Source: Oscillospiraceae bacterium (lineage in GTDB: Bacteria > Bacillota > Clostridia > Oscillospirales > Ruminococcaceae). From it: DNA of 11,995 nt. Shown piece after piece: positions 5,511 through 11,976 of the stretch; the first letter of the stretch is position 1, and each line of letters starts with the position of its first letter. The position numbers and the translations under genes are program-made. The notes under the pieces were generated by a model. It did no database searches. It was not told where the DNA came from and was given only the letters and a program-made list of their open reading frames with translations. The stretch spans positions 1-11,995 of the forward strand of contig JAIEDJ010000261.1 in assembly GCA_029068025.1 (NCBI GenBank). The letters run 5' to 3'.

Positions 5511-5776
5511 CGGCTTGTATAAAAACCCCTCTCGGGGAGAGGGGGGAGAGAATTGCGGGGCTCCGGTCTGTCGGTCAACCCCTCTGTCACTTCGTGACAT
5601 CTCCCCTCCCGGGGAGTCACCCGCACCCCGAAGGGACGAAGTCCCGGAGCTAGCAATGAGCGTTTGTGCGCAGCACAAATGCCATTGCGTTTAACAAACG
5701 GCTTTGCCGTTTGTTAAACCGCGCAAAAGGGCGCTGCCCTTTGGAATCCCGAAAAAAGAACTTTTTCTACAGTCTG
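5511..5776 (-). repeat. Structured intergenic repeat R1, copy 2 (inverted)
   Basis: The reverse complement matches copy 1 from CAGACTGTAGAAAAAGT (complement of 5760-5776) to TTTTTATACAAGCCG (complement of 5511-5525). The same hairpins occur in the same order. Where sequences differ, pairing is kept: the 14-bp stem at 5689-5702/5706-5719 has inner bases CGGC/GCCG where copy 1 has ACGG/CCGT, and still pairs perfectly. Copies 1 and 2 face each other across the xre-lipoprotein genes. Confidence 0.85.
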
Positions 5777-5806
5777 TAACCGTTTTCACTTGTGAAAACG
5801 GTTACA
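5775..5806. repeat. Long perfect hairpin upstream of ppdK
   Basis: A 15-bp perfect inverted repeat TGTAACCGTTTTCAC (5775-5789) / GTGAAAACGGTTACA (5792-5806) is separated by TT; on the + strand CGG and TTTTT (5811-5815) follow. It abuts the outer end of R1 copy 2, as terminator hairpins abut the other repeat ends. It could be a weak terminator or a protein-binding palindrome. Confidence 0.6.
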
Positions 5807-5852
5807 CGGATTTTTAGTACAAAATGCAAAAATTTTACAAAAAATTTCAAAA

Positions 5853-5887
5853 AATGACTAGCAATTTTTTCCGAAATCTGTTATAAT
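5853..5887 (+). promoter_or_regulatory. ppdK promoter region
   Basis: TATAAT at 5882-5887 gives a start near 5894 and a leader of about 78 nt. The -35 is poor (TAGCAA at 5859-5864 with 17-nt spacing), suggesting activator help or another sigma factor. AATGACTA at 5853-5860 recurs at the same distance in the block at 3559-3593. Confidence 0.55.
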
Positions 5888-5971
5888 AGAACTCAAGGAC
5901 GGGGAAGCTAATGTTAAAATATTAAAATATTGGCTTTGACTGTCGAAAAAATTGTTAGGAGGATGATTCCA

Positions 5972-8602
5972 ATGGCAAAGAAATACTGTTACCTGTTTTC
6001 CGAGGGCAACGCGAATATGCGCGAGCTGCTTGGCGGCAAGGGCGCTAACCTCGCGGAGATGACCAACATCGGTATGCCCGTTCCTCAGGGCTTCACTATC
6101 ACTACCGAGGCTTGTACTCAATACTATGAGGACGGAAGACAGATCAATGATGAGATCATGGCGGAGATCAACGAATATATCGTAAAGATGGAGGGTATCA
6201 CGGGTAAGAAGTTCGGCGACAGCCAGAACCCGCTGCTCGTTTCCGTTCGTTCGGGCGCGCGCGCTTCCATGCCCGGTATGATGGATACCATTCTGAACCT
6301 TGGTCTCAACGAGACAGTTGTTGAGGTAATGGCTAAGCAGTCCGGCAACCCGAGATGGGCTTATGACTGCTACAGAAGATTTATTCAGATGTATTCCGAC
6401 GTTGTTATGGAAGTCGGCAAGAAGTACTTCGAGCAGCTTATCGACGAGATGAAGGAAAAGCGCGGCGTAAAGCAGGACATCGAGCTTACCGCGGACGATC
6501 TCAAAGAGCTTGCAAATCAGTTCAAGGCTGAATACAAGGCTAAGATCGGCAGCGACTTCCCGTCCGACCCGAAGGAGCAGCTCATGGGCGCTATCAAGGC
6601 TGTATTCCGTTCTTGGGACAACCCCAGAGCGAACGTATACCGCCGCGACAACGATATTCCCTATAGCTGGGGTACTGCCGTAAACGTTCAGTCTATGGCA
6701 TTCGGAAATATGGGCGACGACTGCGGCACGGGCGTTGCGTTCACTCGTGATCCGGCGACCGGCGCTAAGGGCTTGTTCGGCGAGTTCCTTACCAACGCAC
6801 AGGGCGAGGACGTTGTAGCGGGCGTTCGTACTCCTATGCACATCACCGAGATGGAGCAGAAGTTCCCCGAAGCGTTCAAGCAGTTCACCGACGTTTGCGC
6901 AAAGCTTGAAGCTCACTACCGCGATATGCAGGATATGGAGTTCACCGTTGAGCACGGCAAGCTCTATATGCTCCAGACTCGTAACGGTAAGAGAACAGCG
7001 CAGGCTGCTCTTAAGATCGCGTGCGACCTCGTTGACGAGGGAATGCGCACTGAAAAGGAAGCTGTTGCGATGATCGACCCGCGCAACCTCGACACTCTGC
7101 TTCACCCGCAGTTTGACGCTAAGGCATTGAAGGCTGCTACACCCGTAGGCAAGGGCTTGGGTGCTTCTCCCGGAGCTGCTTGCGGTAAGATCGTGTTCTC
7201 CGCGGAGGACGCTGTTGAGTGGAAGTCCCGCGGCGAGAAGGTAGTTCTCGTTCGTCTGGAGACTTCTCCCGAGGACATCACCGGTATGAAGGCTGCACAG
7301 GGAATTCTGACCGTTCGCGGCGGTATGACCTCTCACGCTGCCGTTGTAGCACGCGGTATGGGTACCTGCTGTGTATCCGGCTGCGGCGACATCGCAATGG
7401 ACGAAGAAAACAAGAAGTTCACTCTCGCAGGTAAGACCTACCACGAGGGCGACCCGATCTCCATCGACGGCTCCACCGGCAACATTTATGACGGCATTAT
7501 CCCGACCGTTGACGCGACTATCGCGGGCGAGTTCGGAAGAATTATGGCATGGGCGGACAAGTACCGCAAGCTTAAGGTTCGCACCAACGCGGATACTCCC
7601 ACAGACGCTAAGAAAGCTCGCGAGCTGGGTGCGGAGGGTATCGGTCTGTGCCGTACCGAGCATATGTTCTTCGCCGAGGACAGAATCGCGGCGTTCCGTG
7701 AGATGATCTGCGCCGATACTCTCGAGGAGCGCGAGAAGGCTCTCGAAAAGATCCTGCCGTATCAGCAGAGCGACTTCGAGCAGCTCTACGAGGCTCTTGA
7801 GGGCAACCCCGTAACTATCAGATTCCTCGATCCGCCTCTGCATGAGTTCGTTCCCACCGAGGAAGCGGACATCAAGAAGCTCGCTGACGCACAGGGCAAG
7901 TCCGTTGAGCGTATCAAGGAAATTATCGCTTCGCTCCACGAGTTCAACCCGATGATGGGTCACCGCGGCTGCCGTCTGGCGGTTACGTACCCCGAGATCG
8001 CTAAGATGCAGACCAGAGCGGTTATCCGTGCGGCTATCAACGTACTCAAGAAGCACTCCGACTGGAATCTCGTTCCCGAGATCATGATCCCGCTCGTTGG
8101 CGAGATCAAGGAACTCAAGTACGTTAAGGACATCGTTGTTGCTACTGCCGATGAAGAGATCAAGGCAGCGGGCAGCAATATGAAGTACGAGGTAGGCACT
8201 ATGATCGAGATCCCACGTGCGGCTCTCACCGCCGATGAGATCGCTAAGGAAGCCGAGTTCTTCTGCTTCGGTACGAACGACCTCACTCAGATGACCTACG
8301 GCTTCTCGCGCGATGACGCTGGAAAGTTCCTCAACGCTTACTATGACGCTAAGATCTTCGAGAACGACCCGTTCGCTAAGCTCGACCAGATCGGCGTAGG
8401 CAAGCTTATGGAGATGTCCATCAAGCTCGGCAAGCAGACCAGACCCGACCTCCATGTAGGTATCTGCGGCGAGCACGGCGGCGATCCTTCGTCCGTTGAG
8501 TTCTGCCACAAGATCGGTCTGACTTACGTTTCCTGCTCGCCGTTCCGTGTTCCGATCGCAAGACTTGCGGCGGCTCAGGCGGCTATCGCGGACGAGAAGT
8601 AA
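5972..8602 (+). CDS. ppdK: Pyruvate, phosphate dikinase (PPDK)
   Basis: A cytoplasmic enzyme of 876 residues, the normal clostridial length, interconverting pyruvate + ATP + Pi and PEP + AMP + PPi. In gut Clostridia it often serves PPi-linked glycolysis. The N-terminal ATP-grasp domain carries ELLGGKGANLAEMTNIG (from about 15) and SVRSGARASMPGMMDT (91-106). The swivelling phosphohistidine domain has GGMTSHAAVVARGMG with catalytic His455 and the regulatory-type Thr453. The C-terminal PEP/pyruvate barrel has GLCRTEHMFF, FGTNDLTQMTYGFSRDD and GICGEHGGDP with catalytic Cys832. ATG 5972 is chosen because AGGAGG (5957-5962) is 9 nt upstream and the MAKKYCYLFSEG start fits the family; an in-frame TTG at 5930 lacks this. 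Codon use is strongly biased (AAG, GTT, CTC, CGC/CGT), consistent with high expression. It is probably monocistronic. Confidence 0.98.
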   Translation: MAKKYCYLFSEGNANMRELLGGKGANLAEMTNIGMPVPQGFTITTEACTQYYEDGRQINDEIMAEINEYIVKMEGITGKKFGDSQNPLLVSVRSGARASMPGMMDTILNLGLNETVVEVMAKQSGNPRWAYDCYRRFIQMYSDVVMEVGKKYFEQLIDEMKEKRGVKQDIELTADDLKELANQFKAEYKAKIGSDFPSDPKEQLMGAIKAVFRSWDNPRANVYRRDNDIPYSWGTAVNVQSMAFGNMGDDCGTGVAFTRDPATGAKGLFGEFLTNAQGEDVVAGVRTPMHITEMEQKFPEAFKQFTDVCAKLEAHYRDMQDMEFTVEHGKLYMLQTRNGKRTAQAALKIACDLVDEGMRTEKEAVAMIDPRNLDTLLHPQFDAKALKAATPVGKGLGASPGAACGKIVFSAEDAVEWKSRGEKVVLVRLETSPEDITGMKAAQGILTVRGGMTSHAAVVARGMGTCCVSGCGDIAMDEENKKFTLAGKTYHEGDPISIDGSTGNIYDGIIPTVDATIAGEFGRIMAWADKYRKLKVRTNADTPTDAKKARELGAEGIGLCRTEHMFFAEDRIAAFREMICADTLEEREKALEKILPYQQSDFEQLYEALEGNPVTIRFLDPPLHEFVPTEEADIKKLADAQGKSVERIKEIIASLHEFNPMMGHRGCRLAVTYPEIAKMQTRAVIRAAINVLKKHSDWNLVPEIMIPLVGEIKELKYVKDIVVATADEEIKAAGSNMKYEVGTMIEIPRAALTADEIAKEAEFFCFGTNDLTQMTYGFSRDDAGKFLNAYYDAKIFENDPFAKLDQIGVGKLMEMSIKLGKQTRPDLHVGICGEHGGDPSSVEFCHKIGLTYVSCSPFRVPIARLAAAQAAIADEK

Positions 8603-8634
8603 TTTGAAATTGCTTTCTGTTTAGTGTAATTTTT

Positions 8635-8674
8635 AAGATCCCGGATCGCTTGGCGGTTCGGGATCTTTTGTTTT
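8635..8674 (+). terminator. ppdK intrinsic terminator
   Basis: A 15-bp stem (5' arm 8635-8649 AAGATCCCGGATCGC; 3' arm 8653-8667) with a TTG loop and two G-U pairs is followed by TTG and TTTT. It lies 32 nt after the ppdK stop. The outer stem GATCCCG/CGGGATC is the same as in the terminator at 9251-9290. Confidence 0.9.
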
Positions 8675-8678
8675 CCTA

Positions 8679-8707
8679 TTGATTTTTTCGGAGAAACGGT
8701 GTATAAT
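8679..8707 (+). promoter_or_regulatory. Promoter of the toxin-antitoxin pair
   Basis: TTGATT (8679-8684), a 17-nt spacer, and TATAAT (8702-8707). The start would be near 8714, giving a very short leader that begins at the ribosome binding site AAAGGAG (8714-8720). Confidence 0.7.
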
Positions 8708-8729
8708 ATATTCAAAGGAGCGTGATATT

Positions 8730-8930
8730 ATGGAAAATGCTGTATTGAAGAATAACTTGACAGAGAATCTCGATACTTTGGAGTATGTTGATGAGTATGA
8801 CGATACGGAACTCTCGGAGGAGCTTATTGCCGATCTTAATCTTGCATTGGAGCAGATCGAGCGCGGGGAAGGCATTTCTGCCGATGAAATGATGGAAAGG
8901 CTTTCTAAGCGATATGGGAACAGGATTTAA
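8730..8930 (+). CDS. Small acidic antitoxin-like protein (RelB/ParD-type)
   Basis: A 66-residue, strongly acidic protein beginning MENAVLKNNLTENLDTLEYV and ending SADEMMERLSKRYGNRI. It has no obvious transmembrane segment or catalytic motif. The C-terminal SEELIADLNLALEQIERGEG ISADEMMERL pattern resembles the helical, toxin-binding part of RelB/ParD/Phd-like antitoxins; a DNA-binding N-terminus is not clearly recognisable. The start is ATG 8730 with AAAGGAG 9-15 nt upstream; an earlier in-frame ATG at 8679 overlaps the promoter and is rejected. The last 17 bases overlap the following RelE/ParE-like gene, typical of a coupled antitoxin-toxin operon. In that model it neutralises the toxin and helps repress the operon. 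Confidence 0.8.
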   Translation: MENAVLKNNLTENLDTLEYVDEYDDTELSEELIADLNLALEQIERGEGISADEMMERLSKRYGNRI

Positions 8931-9249
8931 AGTTACTTATATGCCGTTTGCCGAAGAGGGTTTATATAATATCCAAGATTATATTTTTTCAAAATCCAAA
9001 GATTCAGAAACAGCTGTGAGAATGGTTCGACGAATTGTTGCATATGCCAACAATAATTTGTCTTATAATCCTTTTATAGGGCGCATTATTTCGGAGTATA
9101 AGCTCAAAACAAAAAACGTTCGTCGCATTACCACGACCGATAAGCGATACAACATCTATTACAGCGTCAATGAGCAAGCCCGCGAGGTTTACATACTGAA
9201 GATCGTCGACGGCAGGCAAAGCGTTGAACGTCAATTATCCGGATTATAA
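8914..9249 (+). CDS. RelE/ParE superfamily toxin
   Basis: A 111-residue basic protein of the RelE/ParE fold. The opening FKVTYMPFAEEGLYNIQDYI (5-24) is the usual first strand and helix; NPFIGRIISEY (52-62), VRRITTTDKRYNIYYSV (69-85) and REVYILKIVDGRQS (90-103) are the sheet and end-of-fold signatures. RelE members cleave mRNA on the ribosome, while ParE members poison gyrase; this sequence alone does not decide, though the DGRQ ending is common in ParE-like annotations. ATG 8914 lies 17 nt inside the antitoxin gene and implies translational coupling; ATG 8941 is a possible alternative that would delete the first strand. A terminator follows 2 nt after the stop. Confidence 0.88.
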   Translation: MGTGFKVTYMPFAEEGLYNIQDYIFSKSKDSETAVRMVRRIVAYANNNLSYNPFIGRIISEYKLKTKNVRRITTTDKRYNIYYSVNEQAREVYILKIVDGRQSVERQLSGL

Positions 9250-9250
9250 C

Positions 9251-9290
9251 GATCCCGATTCCAATACGGAACCGGGATCTTTGTATTTTT
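9251..9290 (+). terminator. Terminator of the toxin-antitoxin operon
   Basis: Stem GATCCCGATTCC (9251-9262) / GGAACCGGGATC (9268-9279) with one mismatch and an AATAC loop is followed by TTTG-TA-TTTTT. The convergent anti-sigma gene ends at 9289, within the T-rich tail, so the hairpin may serve both strands, less well on the minus strand. Confidence 0.85.
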
Positions 9291-10074
9291 ATTCGGCGGT
9301 TATGCCGAAGTCTTTCAGAATTTGGTGCATTCCGTCCATATCGGTCCATCCGGTGATAATATAATCAACTCCGCGATAACTAAAAAACGCCCTCGACGTG
9401 TTATCGTTATATTCGCTGATCACAGCCTTTTCTCCGGTGCTGAGATCGACCACCCTGCAGTCTCCGTTGTGGGCTTCAAAGCCGAAAGGATATGTCTTGT
9501 AGAGCGTATAGTACGAACGGACAAACATGGGAGTTTGGCTTTGTTTGTCAACAAGAAAGTAACTAAAATAAGCGCAATTGTCGGATGTTTCTACCTTCGT
9601 TCCCGGAAGCATTTTCTTGTTGTCATCATCAAAAAAGCGCGAAAGTCTGTAACGCTGGATCTCGTCGGGTACGTCGTCCGGTGTGACCACATCGGAAAAA
9701 TTTTCGTTGATGATCGACGGGAGATTATATATTTCGAGCATCTCGCTCGGGCTGAGAGCTATAAAATATGAAAAGCCTTCGTCCAGCTTCCTCGGATCAA
9801 AGTCGTAGGCTCCCAATTCAGCCGCTTCTTCAGCCGACAATATTACTGCGTCGGGGTGTATGGACTTTGATCTTTCAAACGCTTTTTCACCTTTGATGAA
9901 TACGGGCAGTCTGTGATCGGCAGCGGCTCCCGATAAAATAGAGACAACAGCGGCGGCTCCTATCACGATCAGCGCGATCGGCTTTTTCTTTTTCTTCTTG
10001 AACGTTTTTTCAAGCACCGCGTCGTCCAGCTCGCCGACCGCTTCAAGAACCGCGTTGATGTTGGCGTTATCCAT
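9289..10074 (-). CDS. Probable transmembrane anti-sigma factor
   Basis: A 261-residue single-pass protein. The cytoplasmic N-terminus is about 32 residues (NINAVLEAVGELDDAVLEKTF, then six Lys), followed by one membrane helix near 33-51 (PIALIVIGAAAVVSILSGAA), and a 210-residue extracellular domain with no cysteine zinc motif. The C-terminal half is beta-rich (YFSYFLVDKQSQTPMFVRSY, GVDYIITGWTDMDGMHQILK) and resembles the DUF4367-like extracellular domains of Clostridia anti-sigma proteins; this is recalled, not searched. Its start overlaps the ECF sigma gene by 8 nt (ATGGATAA), with AAAGGAGG about 8 nt ahead inside that gene. It is expected to hold the sigma factor at the membrane and release it on an envelope signal; the signal is unknown. 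Confidence 0.75.
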   Translation of the reverse strand: MDNANINAVLEAVGELDDAVLEKTFKKKKKKPIALIVIGAAAVVSILSGAAADHRLPVFIKGEKAFERSKSIHPDAVILSAEEAAELGAYDFDPRKLDEGFSYFIALSPSEMLEIYNLPSIINENFSDVVTPDDVPDEIQRYRLSRFFDDDNKKMLPGTKVETSDNCAYFSYFLVDKQSQTPMFVRSYYTLYKTYPFGFEAHNGDCRVVDLSTGEKAVISEYNDNTSRAFFSYRGVDYIITGWTDMDGMHQILKDFGITAE

Positions 10075-10618
10075 TGAAAAATCCTCCTTTGATCAGGTAT
10101 TCTTTCAGCGATACCTTCATGCGCGAGAGCGCGGTGGTCGCGGCGGTCACGGTCATTCCCGCGCCGTGAGCGGCATCCTTTATTTCGTACATTGAAAAGT
10201 ATCGGAGCACGAACAGCTTTTGGTGCTTTGCTGAGAGAGTTTTCACCCAGGCGTTTATTGCCGATGCAAGCTCGGTTTTCTCTGCTGTGTCCTGAATATC
10301 ACAGTTTGACGGTATGCAGTCGTCAAGCTCGGTGAGCAAACCGGGATCCCTTGCGGCGGCGTTGTTATAGCGCAGTCGGTCTATCGCTCTGCGCCGCGCT
10401 ATCTTGCAGACGTATGGAAGAAGCTTCTCGGGCTTGTCGGGCGGGATGCTGTTCCAAACGGCATACAGCGCGTCGTTCACACATTCCTCCGCGTCCTCGG
10501 GAGACTTCAATATCCCGAGGGTGATCTTCATAAGCAGGCGGCTGTATTTCTTTTTCAGTCCGGCAAGACCTTTTTCATCACGCTTGAACATAAGCTCGGT
10601 CATTGTTGTGTCTTCCAT
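10067..10618 (-). CDS. ECF-type RNA polymerase sigma factor
   Basis: A 183-residue sigma-70 family protein. Region 2 spans about residues 15-90: LKKKYSRLLMKITLGILKSP, the EDAEECVNDALYAVWNSIPP segment, then PYVCKIARRRAIDRLRYN, which binds the -10 element. Region 4 is about 115-178: LSAKHQKLFVLRYFSMYEIK and GMTVTAATTALSRMKVSLKEYL, the helix-turn-helix for the -35. Regions 1.1 and 3 are absent, as usual for the ECF group. ATG 10618 has a very strong AGGAGGTGAT 7 nt upstream. The anti-sigma gene overlaps the 3' end by 8 nt, so both are translated together. The divergent dUTPase gene starts 131 nt away. A minus-strand promoter is not clear. Confidence 0.93.
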   Translation of the reverse strand: MEDTTMTELMFKRDEKGLAGLKKKYSRLLMKITLGILKSPEDAEECVNDALYAVWNSIPPDKPEKLLPYVCKIARRRAIDRLRYNNAAARDPGLLTELDDCIPSNCDIQDTAEKTELASAINAWVKTLSAKHQKLFVLRYFSMYEIKDAAHGAGMTVTAATTALSRMKVSLKEYLIKGGFFNG

Positions 10619-10688
10619 TTCATCACCTCCTGCTTATATACTCGAAATGCAAAAAGCAATTGTCACAAAAAGCGTTAATTTTTTATGT

Positions 10689-10717
10689 TTGACATTAGTG
10701 CAAGAATATGATATAAT
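10689..10717 (+). promoter_or_regulatory. Consensus sigma-A promoter of the dUTPase gene
   Basis: TTGACA (10689-10694), a 17-nt spacer, and TATAAT (10712-10717) with extended TGA. All twelve hexamer bases match consensus. A second TATAAT lies at 10723-10728. The predicted start near 10724 leaves about 26 nt before ATG 10750. The ribosome binding site is AAAGGA at 10736-10741. Confidence 0.9.
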
Positions 10718-10749
10718 TAAATGTATAATTTAAGAAAGGATATTAAAAT

Positions 10750-11244
10750 ATGAAGCGAATCGCAAAATTTGAGAAGGTCAGCCTTGAGCAGTTTCTGAGC
10801 GGCTGCCGGAGAGAGGATGCAAAGAACGTTTATGAGAAGATAGCGCTGCCGCGCCGCGCCACCTCCGGATCCGCCGGATATGATTTTTTTGCGCCGTATG
10901 ATATCGAGCTTGCGGCGGGTGAGACCGTCAAAGTTCCTACGGGGATCCGTGTTAAGATCGCCGAGGGGTGGCTACTGTCGCTGTATCCGCGCAGCGGACT
11001 GGGATTCAAATTCCGTTTGCAGCTTGACAACACCGTCGGGATCATTGACAGCGATTATTATTTCTCAGACAATGAAGGACATATTTTTGCAAAGATCACC
11101 AACGATTCCAAGGAAAACAAAGCCCTGCATATAGCCGCGGGAACGGGCTTTATGCAGGGGATCTTCACTGAATATGGGATAACCGAGGACGATATCGCGG
11201 ACGGGATACGGAACGGCGGCTTCGGCAGTACGACAGCTAAGTAA
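10750..11244 (+). CDS. dut: dUTP diphosphatase (trimeric dUTPase family)
   Basis: A 164-residue enzyme expected to hydrolyse dUTP to dUMP + PPi, keeping uracil out of DNA and supplying dUMP for thymidylate. The five family motifs are present: SGSAGYDFFA (39-48), PRSGLG (80-85), GIIDSDY (97-103) with the catalytic-type Asp and Tyr, AAGTGFMQGIF (129-139) and GGFGSTTA (156-163). Motif 3 continues as YFSDNEGHIFAKITN instead of the Arg-Gly form, and motif 4 lacks the common Asp-Arg; as I recall both are usual in the Firmicutes/phage-like subgroup. The N-terminal 30 residues are an extension. It has its own consensus promoter and ends flush against the convergent HAD gene (stop codons abut, 0-nt gap) with no terminator between. 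Confidence 0.92.
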   Translation: MKRIAKFEKVSLEQFLSGCRREDAKNVYEKIALPRRATSGSAGYDFFAPYDIELAAGETVKVPTGIRVKIAEGWLLSLYPRSGLGFKFRLQLDNTVGIIDSDYYFSDNEGHIFAKITNDSKENKALHIAAGTGFMQGIFTEYGITEDDIADGIRNGGFGSTTAK

Positions 11245-11802
11245 CTATTTGTTTGCCGTCAACAGAATATCGGAGGCTTCGCTCCAGCTTTCAATAAAGC
11301 GGTCGCATAGCCTTCGGGGATCGCCCTCGCGCTCGGCTACCGCGTCATATACACCGACAATGTAAAAGCCCGCGTTCCTGGCGGTCTCGATACAATACTC
11401 CGCGTCCTCGAACACAACGCACTCCGAGATATCCGCGCCGAGCCGTTCCGCCGCTTTGAGATAAATGTCGGGGCGCTCCTTGAACGCGCGGATCTCGTAG
11501 CAGTCTATGTAGAATTCCATATGCTCCATGATCCCCGTCTTGTCGAGGAACGGCTGTGACACATCGCGGCGAGTAGCGCTGGCAATGCACATCCTGATAC
11601 CCTGACGTTCGGCGTTCTGAATGAATTCCAACACGCCGTCTTTAAGCTCGATGTCGCGGCGGTAATGTTCGCGCATACGGTCATAGCAAGGCTCCAGCGC
11701 CTTGCGGTCGCGGAAGTCGTCTATCATAGCGGTTTCAGTGCGCCAGAATTCCATGCTGTCGCAAAGAGTGCCGTCCATATCAAATATATAGAATTTTTTC
11801 AA
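11245..11802 (-). CDS. HAD-superfamily hydrolase (phosphoglucomutase/phosphatase-like, subfamily IA)
   Basis: A 185-residue protein with all four HAD motifs: DMDGT (8-12; nucleophile Asp8 and acid/base Asp10), Ser75 in IASAT, Lys108 in FKERPD, and the acidic pair Glu132-Asp133 in VVFEDA. A small helical cap lies at about 15-65. The Asp10 type and cap placement fit sugar-phosphate phosphatases or beta-phosphoglucomutase relatives; the substrate cannot be assigned. The likely start is TTG 11802-11800 with GGTGAT about 5 nt and AAGGA about 13 nt upstream; an ATG 4 nt earlier is in another frame that stops at once, and TGA precedes the TTG directly. It converges on the dUTPase gene with abutting stop codons. 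Confidence 0.9.
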   Translation of the reverse strand: MKKFYIFDMDGTLCDSMEFWRTETAMIDDFRDRKALEPCYDRMREHYRRDIELKDGVLEFIQNAERQGIRMCIASATRRDVSQPFLDKTGIMEHMEFYIDCYEIRAFKERPDIYLKAAERLGADISECVVFEDAEYCIETARNAGFYIVGVYDAVAEREGDPRRLCDRFIESWSEASDILLTANK

Positions 11803-11884
11803 TCATATCACCGTTTCCTTTTAGTGTGATCTATCGGTATTTCATTGGTTATACTGTTTTTCAATTAAAACCGAACAAATAACC

Positions 11885-11976
11885 GGGATTCCAAAGGGCA
11901 GCGTTTTGCGCAAAGCGCATAATGCGAGCCCTTTGGCGAGGGGTTGGGGTGACTCCCCGAGTGGGGCGGTGTCACT
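11885..11976 (+). repeat. Repeat R1, copy 3 (truncated by the contig end)
   Basis: It begins GGGATTCCAAAGGGC as in copies 1 and 2, carries an enlarged first hairpin closed by CCAAAGGG/CCCTTTGG, then lacks the 14-bp stem and its neighbour, and resumes at GGGGTGACTCCCCGAGTGG and GGTGTCAC. Matching stops where adapter sequence begins. Either this is an internally deleted variant or the region was mis-assembled. Confidence 0.75.

Noticed and set aside
3260..5776. Composite transposon or invertible cassette as a firm call
   Set aside because: Inverted flanking repeats exist, but no recombinase or transposase gene and no flanking target duplication of the whole unit was seen, so it is listed only as a possibility.
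5103..5971. CRISPR array or tRNA/rRNA gene in the long gene-free block
   Set aside because: Repeats are few, long and inverted rather than short and regularly spaced, and no tRNA cloverleaf or rRNA sequence was recognised.
5858..8509. Open frame of 883 codons on the minus strand across ppdK
   Set aside because: It mirrors ppdK exactly; ppdK's strong codon bias avoids codons that read as stops on the other strand. The translation is rich in Leu/Val/Ser/Arg without a recognisable domain, and ppdK is certain.
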